Assembly (NCBI GenBank): GCA_021767845.1
Contig: JAASSQ010000196.1
Coordinates: forward strand, 1-5,626
Length of the DNA: 5,626 bases
DNA from: Roseovarius sp.
Lineage (GTDB): Bacteria > Pseudomonadota > Alphaproteobacteria > Rhodobacterales > Rhodobacteraceae
Direction: 5' to 3'
How positions within the stretch are numbered: position 1 is the stretch's first letter; every line of letters starts with the position of its first letter. Position numbers and translations under genes: made by a program. The notes under the pieces were generated by a model. It had not been told where the DNA came from and made no database searches. It worked only from the letters and a program-made list of their open reading frames with translations. Shown piece by piece: positions 1-5,256 of the stretch.

Positions 1-1473
1 CTCTTTCTCGGCCTCCCAGTTCTCGGTGAAGGCCTCGATATATTGCTGGTCGTAAAGCCCCTCTTCCACGATCACGTGCATGATCGCGTTCAGCATCGAG
101 ACATCCGCGCCGGGCTTGAACTGCAGCATGTGGGTGGCGAACCGGCGCAGCCCCACGCCGCGCGGGTCCATCACGATCAGCTTGCCGCCGCGCTTGGTGA
201 ACTGCTTGAAATAGGTCGCCGCAACGGGGTGGTTCTCGATCGGATTGGCGCCGATCACGATCGCCACGTCGGCATTCTCGATCTCGTTGAAGGTGGCCGT
301 CACCGCGCCCGAGCCGACATTCTCGATCAGCGCCGCCACCGACGAGGCATGGCACAACCGCGTGCAGTGATCCACGTTGTTGTGGCCAAAGCCCTGCCGG
401 ATGAATTTCTGGAAGAGATACGCCTCTTCATTGGTGCATTTCGCGCTGCCGAAGCCCGCGACAGACGCGCCGCCATGCGCGTCCTTCAGCCGCTTCAGCC
501 CACCGGCGGCCGCGTCCAGCGCCTCGTCCCAACTGGCCTCGCGGAAGAACTGCTGCCACTTGCCGGGATCGACGTTCAGCCCCTTGGCGGGCGCATCCTC
601 GCGCCGGATGAGCGGCTTGGTCAGGCGGTGGTCGTGGTGGATGTAGTCGAACCCGAACCGCCCCTTGACGCAAAGCCGCCCCTCGTTCGCGGGGCCGTTG
701 ATGCCCTCGACATACTTCACGCGGCCGTCCTTGACCTTCAGGCTGACCTGGCAGCCCACGCCGCAGAACGGACAGACGCTTTCGACTTCGTCGTCGAAAT
801 CGGCGCTGTCGCCGACCTGCGCGTCGTCCACCACCGTGGCCGGCATCAGCGCGCCGGTGGGGCAGGCCTGCACGCATTCGCCACAGGCCACGCAGGTGCT
901 GTCGCCCATCGGGTCGTCGAAATCGAACGCCGGAAAGCTGTCATGCCCGCGCCCGGCCATGCCGATCACGTCGTTCACCTGCACGTCGCGGCAGGCGCGG
1001 ACGCACAGGTTGCACTGGATGCAGGCATCGAGGTTCACGCGCATCGCCACGTGGCTGTCATCCAGCAGCGGCACCCGGTCCTTTTCAAGCCTGGGAAAGC
1101 GGCTTTCGGTGACGCCGGTCAGCGCCGCCATGTCCCAAAGGTGGCTTGATCTGTCATGCGCCTGCTCCTGCGCGGGCTGGTCGGCCAGCAGCAGTTCCAT
1201 CACCATCCTGCGCGAGGTTTCGGCGCGCGCCGTGTCGGTGCTCACCACCATGCCGTCTTTGACTTCGCGGATGCAGGACGCCACCAGGTTGCGTTCGCCC
1301 TCGACCTCGACCATGCAGGCGCGGCAATTGCCGTCGGGGCGGTATCCCGGCGCGGGCTTGTGGCACAGGTGCGGGATCTTCAGGCCCCGGCCATTGGCAA
1401 CTTCCCAGATGGTCTGCCCCTTCTCGGCCTCGACCTCGCGGCCGTTCAGGGTAAACGTGACGGTATCGGTCAT
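1..1473 (-). CDS. fdhF: Formate dehydrogenase alpha subunit, N-terminal 491 codons (partial, runs off left edge)
   Basis: Catalytic subunit of a cytoplasmic-type Mo/W-bis-pterin formate dehydrogenase that oxidises formate to CO2 and passes electrons through Fe-S clusters, probably to an NAD+-reducing partner. Visible in order: an N-terminal [2Fe-2S] ferredoxin domain (Cys37, 50, 53, 67); two ferredoxin-type [4Fe-4S] motifs (Cys151/154/157/161 and Cys194/197/200/204); the proximal [4Fe-4S] motif (Cys234/237/241/268); then the start of the molybdopterin oxidoreductase domain. The motif DHCTRLCHASS places the metal-ligand Cys at 374 (codon TGC, not selenocysteine TGA) followed by the conserved His375. 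No Cys lies between residues 67 and 151, so the His-Cys3 cluster found in NuoG-like and FdsA-like proteins is missing. The start is ATG at 1473, with AAGGAGG six bases upstream. Family members of this type are roughly 900-1000 residues, so about half is missing. No diaphorase (FdsB/FdsG-like) gene lies upstream; the upstream neighbour is divergent. Equivalent names in other organisms are fdhA, fdsA and fdh1A. The family call is secure; the electron acceptor is inferred. Confidence 0.95.
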   Translation of the reverse strand, partial: MTDTVTFTLNGREVEAEKGQTIWEVANGRGLKIPHLCHKPAPGYRPDGNCRACMVEVEGERNLVASCIREVKDGMVVSTDTARAETSRRMVMELLLADQPAQEQAHDRSSHLWDMAALTGVTESRFPRLEKDRVPLLDDSHVAMRVNLDACIQCNLCVRACRDVQVNDVIGMAGRGHDSFPAFDFDDPMGDSTCVACGECVQACPTGALMPATVVDDAQVGDSADFDDEVESVCPFCGVGCQVSLKVKDGRVKYVEGINGPANEGRLCVKGRFGFDYIHHDHRLTKPLIRREDAPAKGLNVDPGKWQQFFREASWDEALDAAAGGLKRLKDAHGGASVAGFGSAKCTNEEAYLFQKFIRQGFGHNNVDHCTRLCHASSVAALIENVGSGAVTATFNEIENADVAIVIGANPIENHPVAATYFKQFTKRGGKLIVMDPRGVGLRRFATHMLQFKPGADVSMLNAIMHVIVEEGLYDQQYIEAFTENWEAEKE

Positions 1474-1479
1474 GGCGCG

Positions 1480-1486
1480 CCTCCTT
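1480..1486 (-). promoter_or_regulatory. Shine-Dalgarno of the formate dehydrogenase gene
   Basis: On the minus strand this reads AAGGAGG, a full anti-16S match, six bases before the ATG at 1473-1471. It fixes the start of the formate dehydrogenase subunit and suggests efficient translation. Confidence 0.85.
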
Positions 1487-1543
1487 GGTGGCATAAGATA
1501 AACCATGCGGGGCGGGGCGGGAGTCTCACAATCCCGACACCTC

Positions 1544-1559
1544 GCCGCAAATTTGCGGC
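1544..1559. promoter_or_regulatory. Perfect 16-bp palindrome, candidate operator
   Basis: GCCGCAAATTTGCGGC is exactly self-complementary over 16 bases, with no spacer. It starts 70 bases upstream of the formate dehydrogenase start codon and ends 129 bases upstream of the phosphatase start codon. Symmetry, an AT-rich centre and position between divergent genes fit the binding site of a dimeric transcription factor that could act on either or both promoters. No regulator gene is in the window, so its identity is unknown. It lacks a loop, so it is a poor RNA terminator hairpin. Confidence 0.45.
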
Positions 1560-1688
1560 CCCGTGCGCAACCTGGTTTCCGATCGGCTACACGGGTGTGC
1601 GGCCCAAATATTTCCCGCCTGCCACCTTTCCCCCCACGGCGCGCGGCGCTAACGTGCCGCGAAACCGGGACCAACAGGACTTTCAAAC

Positions 1689-2339
1689 GTGGCCGAGATC
1701 ATCCTCGTGCGGCACGGGCAGGCCAACAGCCATGCCACCGACGATGCCAGCTATGACCGCCTTTCGGATCTGGGCCGCGCACAGGCGGGCTGGCTGGGGG
1801 CGCATCTGCGCGACACCAATCCGCATTTCGACCGGGTCATCACCGGCACGCTCAGCCGGCAGGCCGACACCGCCCGCGCAATGGGCTACGAGATCACCGA
1901 GCAGGACGCGCGGCTGAACGAATTGAGCTATTTCGCGCTCGCCCGCGCGCTCGAGGATCAGCACGGCGTGCCCGCCCCCCGCGACGCGATGGAATTCGCC
2001 CGCTACCTGCCGCAGGTCATCGACCACTGGACACAGGACCGGCTGACCGGCGTGCCCGAACGCTTCGGCGAGTTCTCGGCGCGCACCACCCAGATCATCG
2101 ACGAGATCGCCCGGATGCCGGGACGCACGCTGGTCGTGACCTCGGGCGGCGTGATCGGCATGACCCTGCGCCACACGCTCGGCCTGCAAAACGGCGGCAT
2201 GGCCAAGATCATGTTGCAGATCATGAACAGTTCGCTGCACCGGCTTGAATACGTGCACGACATGCTGATGCTGGGCGCCTTCAACGCCACGCCGCATCTG
2301 GACGCGCCCGACAGGGCCCATGCCCGAACCTTCGTCTGA
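1689..2339 (+). CDS. Histidine phosphatase family protein (phosphoglycerate-mutase-like), second His replaced by Ser
   Basis: A 216-residue cytoplasmic protein of the histidine phosphatase (PGAM/SixA-like) superfamily, whose members hydrolyse or transfer phosphate through a phosphohistidine. The N-terminal signature LVRHGQ gives Arg8 and nucleophile His9; Arg57 in the TLSRQADTA segment is the usual second phosphate-binding Arg; Glu78 in NELSYF is a candidate acid. Where most members have a second catalytic His (HGG near the C-terminal third) this protein has TSGGVI, with Ser152. Some annotated family members carry a similar TSGG form, so it may mark a subfamily rather than a decayed gene. The start is GTG at 1689, preceded by a weak AGGA (1676-1679) nine bases upstream; no better start was found. 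It is the first gene of the operon, 13 bases before the GST gene. Its substrate is unknown, and phosphatase activity is not assured. Confidence 0.88.
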   Translation: MAEIILVRHGQANSHATDDASYDRLSDLGRAQAGWLGAHLRDTNPHFDRVITGTLSRQADTARAMGYEITEQDARLNELSYFALARALEDQHGVPAPRDAMEFARYLPQVIDHWTQDRLTGVPERFGEFSARTTQIIDEIARMPGRTLVVTSGGVIGMTLRHTLGLQNGGMAKIMLQIMNSSLHRLEYVHDMLMLGAFNATPHLDAPDRAHARTFV

Positions 2340-2340
2340 A

Positions 2341-2345
2341 AAGGA
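2341..2345 (+). promoter_or_regulatory. Shine-Dalgarno that sets the GST start
   Basis: AAGGA directly follows the phosphatase stop codon and lies seven bases before ATG 2353. It supports starting the GST at 2353 (or at the adjacent ATG 2356), rather than at the ATG at 2320 that would overlap the phosphatase gene and add residues absent from GSTs. Confidence 0.7.
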
Positions 2346-2352
2346 AACCGCG

Positions 2353-2976
2353 ATGATGAAATTCTACTTTGCCCCCGGCACGATCTCGGTCGCGACCGCC
2401 TACCTGATGGAGGACGCGGGCGTCGCCTATGACCCCGTGCAGCTCGATTTCAAGGCGGGCGACCAGACCGGCGCCGACTACCTGACGATCAACCCCAAGG
2501 GCCGGGTGCCCGCGCTGGCGACCGAGCGTGGCGTCCTGACCGAAACCGGCGCGATCCTGGAATACGTGGCCAGCCTGGTGCCCGACCGCGGGCTGGTGCC
2601 GGACGATGCCTGGGACGCGGCGCAGATGCGCAGCGCGCTGCATTACCTGGCCAGCACCGTGCATGTGAACCACGCCCACAAGCTGCGCGGCAGCCGGTGG
2701 GCGACGCAGCAGTCCTCGTTCGACGACATGCGCGCCAAGGTGCCCGAAACCATGGCCGCGTCGTGCCACTACATCGAAACCAACTGGCCGCTGGCGCCCT
2801 ACGTTCTGGGCGAGTCGATGAGCGTGGCCGACCCCTACCTGTTCGCCGTCTGCACCTGGCTGGAAGGCGACAAGGTGGAGATCGCCGACTATCCCAAGCT
2901 CGCCGCCCATTACGCGATGATGCGCGACCGTCCTGCCGCCGCAGCCATCCGCGCCAAGGGCATCACCCGCAGCTGA
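2353..2976 (+). CDS. Glutathione S-transferase family protein, beta-class-like
   Basis: A 207-residue soluble GST, the normal family length (about 200). The N-terminal thioredoxin-like domain (about residues 2-80) shows the start KFYFAPGTIS, the NPKGRVPAL segment with the cis-Pro at 53, and the glutathione-contacting ETGAI at 64-68. The C-terminal helical domain carries the SVAD N-capping box (Ser157 to Asp160), followed by PYLFAV. The overall pattern matches beta-class enzymes such as E. coli GstA, including His104 in the region of the beta-class active-site His. However, the position of the catalytic beta-class Cys is Ile11 here; the adjacent Ser12 is kept. Two ATGs in tandem (2353, 2356) are possible starts; the Shine-Dalgarno spacing favours the first slightly. 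The gene sits between the phosphatase and the LYS1-type dehydrogenase, with gaps of 13 and 11 bases. A link to lysine catabolism, such as handling a reactive aldehyde, is only an inference. Confidence 0.93.
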   Translation: MMKFYFAPGTISVATAYLMEDAGVAYDPVQLDFKAGDQTGADYLTINPKGRVPALATERGVLTETGAILEYVASLVPDRGLVPDDAWDAAQMRSALHYLASTVHVNHAHKLRGSRWATQQSSFDDMRAKVPETMAASCHYIETNWPLAPYVLGESMSVADPYLFAVCTWLEGDKVEIADYPKLAAHYAMMRDRPAAAAIRAKGITRS

Positions 2977-2981
2977 AGGAG
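2976..2981 (+). promoter_or_regulatory. Shine-Dalgarno overlapping the GST stop codon
   Basis: AAGGAG begins on the last base of the GST stop codon (TGA 2974-2976) and lies six bases before ATG 2988. It fixes the start of the LYS1-type dehydrogenase and excludes longer upstream starts, which would run through the GST gene in another frame. The arrangement favours translational coupling. Confidence 0.85.
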
Positions 2982-2987
2982 CGATCC

Positions 2988-4043
2988 ATGACGCATCTCT
3001 GGGTCCGCGCGGAACAACGCCCCAACGAAGACCGCACCGGCCTGACGCCGCAAGGCGCGGCCGACCTGATCGCGCGCGGCATGACCGTGACGGTCGAGGA
3101 GAGCCGCAGCCGCATCATCCCGATCGACGGCTACCGCGACGCCGGCTGCACCATCGCGCCGGAAAACAGCTGGCCCGACGCCCCGCGCGACGCGATCATC
3201 TTCGGGCTCAAGGAACTGCCCGACGACGGCACGCCGCTGCCGCATCGCCACATCATGTTCGGCCATGCCTTCAAGGGCCAGCATTCGGGCCGCCGCCTGC
3301 TGAAGCGGTTCAAGGCCGGGGGCGGCACGCTCTACGATCTGGAATACCTGGTCGATGACACCGGCCGCCGTGTCGCGGCCTTCGGATATTGGGCGGGCTA
3401 CGCCGGCGCGGCGGTCAGCCTGATGGCCTGGGCCGCGCAGCAGCAGGGCGGCACCTGCCCGCCCGTGTCGGCCTACCCGAACAAGGCGGCGCTTCTGTCG
3501 GACCTCGGCGCGCGGCTCGATGCCACGGGCGCCGCCCGGCCCAGCGCCATCGTGATCGGCGCGCTTGGCCGCGTGGGTACCGGGGCCGCCGACTTGTGCG
3601 AGGCGATGCAGGTCGCGACGACCAAGTGGGACATGGACGAAACCGCCCACGGCGGCCCCTTCCCCGAGATCCTCGCCCATGACCTGTTTCTCAACTGCAT
3701 TTTCGCGCGCCCCGGCACGCCGGTTTTCGTGCCGCGCAGCGCGCTTGACGCCGACCGCCGCCTGACGGTGATCGGCGACGTGGCCTGCGACCCCGACAGC
3801 GATTACAACCCCGTCCCGGTCTATGCGCAGGCGACCACCTGGGACGCGCCCGCAACCCGCGTCCACGACAAACCGCCGCTCGACGTGATGGCGATCGACA
3901 ACCTGCCATCGCTCCTGCCGCTGGAATCCTCGCAGGACTACGCGGCGCAGCTTCTGCCCTCGCTGATGACGCTGGACAAACTGTACGCTGGCGTATGGTC
4001 GCGGGCCGACGCCACGTTCAATCAACACATGAAGGAGGTCTGA
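2988..4043 (+). CDS. Saccharopine dehydrogenase, NAD+, L-lysine-forming (LYS1 type)
   Basis: A 351-residue enzyme of the alanine dehydrogenase/saccharopine dehydrogenase fold, closely similar in motif order and length to yeast Lys1 (373 residues, EC 1.5.1.7). It interconverts saccharopine with lysine plus 2-oxoglutarate using NAD(H). Visible motifs: RAEQRPNEDRTGLTP at 7-21 with the substrate-binding Arg16; IIFGLKELP with Lys75 and HIMFGHAFK with His93, which correspond to yeast catalytic Lys77 and His96; GTLYDLEYL at 113-121; the dinucleotide-binding GALGRVGTGA at 191-200; KWDMDET at 213-219; HGGPFPEI at 221-228; and IDNLPSLLP at 303-311. All the expected active-site positions I can identify are present. 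It lies 11 bases after the GST and 3 bases before the LYS9-type gene, so the two enzymes of the saccharopine route are adjacent. In a bacterium expected to make lysine by the diaminopimelate route, the likely role is lysine breakdown (lysine-ketoglutarate reductase direction); this direction is inferred. Confidence 0.95.
   Translation: MTHLWVRAEQRPNEDRTGLTPQGAADLIARGMTVTVEESRSRIIPIDGYRDAGCTIAPENSWPDAPRDAIIFGLKELPDDGTPLPHRHIMFGHAFKGQHSGRRLLKRFKAGGGTLYDLEYLVDDTGRRVAAFGYWAGYAGAAVSLMAWAAQQQGGTCPPVSAYPNKAALLSDLGARLDATGAARPSAIVIGALGRVGTGAADLCEAMQVATTKWDMDETAHGGPFPEILAHDLFLNCIFARPGTPVFVPRSALDADRRLTVIGDVACDPDSDYNPVPVYAQATTWDAPATRVHDKPPLDVMAIDNLPSLLPLESSQDYAAQLLPSLMTLDKLYAGVWSRADATFNQHMKEV
4032..4039 (+). 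promoter_or_regulatory. Strong Shine-Dalgarno inside the end of the LYS1-type gene
   Basis: AAGGAGGT lies within the last codons (Lys-Glu-Val) of the LYS1-type gene, seven bases before ATG 4047. Together with the 3-base gap between stop and start, it indicates coupled translation of the two saccharopine enzymes. Confidence 0.85.
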
Positions 4044-4046
4044 TCC

Positions 4047-5189
4047 ATGACAATCCATTGGTGCGGCACCGGCCTGTCGGCCATTCCCGGCCTGCGCCGC
4101 CTGATCGCCGCGGGCCACGACGTGACCGTCTGGAACCGGACGGCCGACAAGGCGCGCGAGGCGGTTGGCGACCTGACCGACAACATCCATGCCTTCGACT
4201 TCGACACGCTGAAACATACGGTAGCGAAGGGTGACGTGGTCGTGTCCATGCTGCCCGGCGACTGGCACGTGCCGCTGGCCGAGATGTGCATCGAGAAAGG
4301 CGCACATTTCGTCAGCTCCTCCTACATCGCGCCCGAGATGCGCGCGCTGGACGACAAGGCCCGCGAGGCCGGCGTCTGCGTGGTCAACGAGATCGGCCTC
4401 GACCCCGGCATCGACCACCTGATGGCGCATCACCTGGTGGCCGACTACACCGCCTCGCAAGCCTACGATCCAGCCAACGAGATCAGCTTCACCTCCTATT
4501 GCGGCGGCATCCCGAAGAACCCCAACCCCTTCCGCTACAAGTTCAGCTGGTCGCCCCTGGGCGTGCTCAAGGCGCTGCGCTCGCCCTCGCGCTCGATCAG
4601 GAATTATACCGAGCTGAACGTCGCGCGCCCCTGGGACGCGCTTAGCAGCTACACTGCGCCGCTGCCCCAGCCCGAAACCTTCGAGGTCTATCCCAACCGC
4701 GATTCCCTGCCCTTCATGCAGGATTACCGCTTCGACCCCGACTGGACGGTTCGCGAATTCGTGCGCGGCACCCTGCGCCTGAACGGATGGTCCGACGCCT
4801 GGGCCGACGTGTTCCGCGAGATCGAAACGCTCGAAGGCGACGCGGGCGAGGCCCGGCTCAAGGAAATGTCCGATCAGTTCTGGGCCGAGAACGCCTATGA
4901 CGAGGGCGAACCCGACCGGGTGGTGCTCTGCGTCTCGCTCAAGGCCGAGAAGGACGGCACGCCCGTCTGGCACAAGACTTACGTGATGGACGCCTGGGGC
5001 GACGAGCGCGGCACCGCGATGGCGCGGCTCGTGTCGATCCCGGTCTCGCTGGCGATCGAGGCGGTGCTGAACCGCGAGATTCCCGCCGGTGTCACCCCCG
5101 CCCCGCACGATCCCAAGCTGCTGGACCGTTTCCTGGGCGAAGTCGATAAGCTGGCGCAACACCTGCAGGTGGTCGATCACCTGGCCTGA
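4047..5189 (+). CDS. Saccharopine dehydrogenase family protein, L-glutamate-forming (LYS9 type)
   Basis: A 380-residue enzyme similar to fungal Lys9 and to the SDH half of plant/animal LKR-SDH. It interconverts saccharopine with glutamate plus 2-aminoadipate 6-semialdehyde, usually with NAD(P). The N-terminal Rossmann fold has the GxGxxA pattern at Gly7, Gly9, Ala12, then VWNRT near residue 30 ending strand two, where an Arg could favour NADP. Family signatures follow: SSYIAPEMR at 91-99, NEIGLDPGIDH at 114-124, SYCGGIP at 150-156, YKFSWSP at 164-170, YPNRDS at 215-220 and RGTLR at 240-244. Yeast Lys9 is about 446 residues; this protein is shorter, mainly in the helical part between the RGTLR motif and the C-terminal Rossmann segment. 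It is the last gene of the operon, immediately after its pathway partner. The aldehyde dehydrogenase that would take the product to 2-aminoadipate is not in the window. The function is assigned with high confidence from motifs plus context; the cofactor is less certain. Confidence 0.94.
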   Translation: MTIHWCGTGLSAIPGLRRLIAAGHDVTVWNRTADKAREAVGDLTDNIHAFDFDTLKHTVAKGDVVVSMLPGDWHVPLAEMCIEKGAHFVSSSYIAPEMRALDDKAREAGVCVVNEIGLDPGIDHLMAHHLVADYTASQAYDPANEISFTSYCGGIPKNPNPFRYKFSWSPLGVLKALRSPSRSIRNYTELNVARPWDALSSYTAPLPQPETFEVYPNRDSLPFMQDYRFDPDWTVREFVRGTLRLNGWSDAWADVFREIETLEGDAGEARLKEMSDQFWAENAYDEGEPDRVVLCVSLKAEKDGTPVWHKTYVMDAWGDERGTAMARLVSIPVSLAIEAVLNREIPAGVTPAPHDPKLLDRFLGEVDKLAQHLQVVDHLA

Positions 5190-5202
5190 CCGGCAGACCG
5201 TT

Positions 5203-5229
5203 CCCCGGCCCGTCCCGCGCGGGCCGGGG
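5203..5229. terminator. GC-rich hairpin, likely bidirectional terminator
   Basis: A perfect 10-bp stem (CCCCGGCCCG at 5203-5212, CGGGCCGGGG at 5220-5229) encloses a 7-base loop. It starts 13 bases after the stop of the LYS9-type gene and sits between two convergent genes, so it can fold in either transcript. No T-tract follows on either strand, so it is not a textbook intrinsic terminator; it may work with Rho or as a 3'-end-protecting hairpin. Confidence 0.6.
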
Positions 5230-5236
5230 CCACGCC

Positions 5237-5256
5237 GCCACCTGCACTCAGGTGGC
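5237..5256. terminator. Second hairpin, spanning the GcvT-family stop codon
   Basis: A perfect 8-bp stem (GCCACCTG at 5237-5244, CAGGTGGC at 5249-5256) encloses the 4-base loop CACT. The stop codon of the minus-strand gene (5250-5248) lies across the loop-stem junction. It is the second hairpin in the convergent gap and probably contributes to transcript 3'-end formation or stability, mainly for the plus-strand operon. No T-tract is present. Confidence 0.45.

Larger units (their letters stand above)
1474..1688. promoter_or_regulatory. Divergent intergenic region between formate dehydrogenase and the lysine operon
   Basis: This 215-base gap separates two divergently transcribed units, so it should hold both promoters. 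It contains a perfect 16-bp palindrome (1544-1559), a short inverted repeat (CGCGGC at 1642-1647 with GCCGCG at 1656-1661) close to the phosphatase start, and an AT-rich patch AAATATTT at 1606-1613. On the minus strand a TATCTT (1500-1495) resembles a -10 box, but the nearest -35-like TTGTGA (1531-1526) is 25 bases away, which is too far. I could not assign a convincing sigma-70 promoter for either direction. Small open frames here look like chance products of high GC. Confidence 0.5.

Noticed and set aside
352..354. Possible selenocysteine at the formate dehydrogenase active site
   Set aside because: The codon read on the minus strand is TGC, cysteine, so the enzyme is a Cys form and needs no SECIS element.
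43..1149. Long plus-strand open frame opposite the formate dehydrogenase gene
   Set aside because: It is His/Val/Ala/Arg-rich with no family motif, and arises as the complement of a high-GC gene whose minus-strand product has complete Fe-S and active-site motifs.
1507..1523. G-rich run (GGGG, GGGG, GGG) upstream of the formate dehydrogenase start as a G-quadruplex
   Set aside because: Only three long G-runs are present and there is no fourth close by; this is ordinary for such GC-rich DNA.
2320..2352. Alternative GST start at ATG 2320
   Set aside because: It would overlap the phosphatase gene and add residues before the first beta strand of the thioredoxin fold; the ribosome binding site points to 2353.
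2697..2987. Extended N-terminus of the LYS1-type gene, starting inside the GST gene
   Set aside because: The added residues are Arg/Gly-rich out-of-frame GST sequence. Homology to yeast Lys1 begins at ATG 2988, which has its own Shine-Dalgarno.
2910..5180. 756-codon minus-strand open frame opposite the two saccharopine dehydrogenase genes
   Set aside because: Its composition is typical of an antisense shadow in GC-rich DNA, no recognisable domain is present, and both plus-strand genes beneath it are clearly real with good ribosome binding sites.
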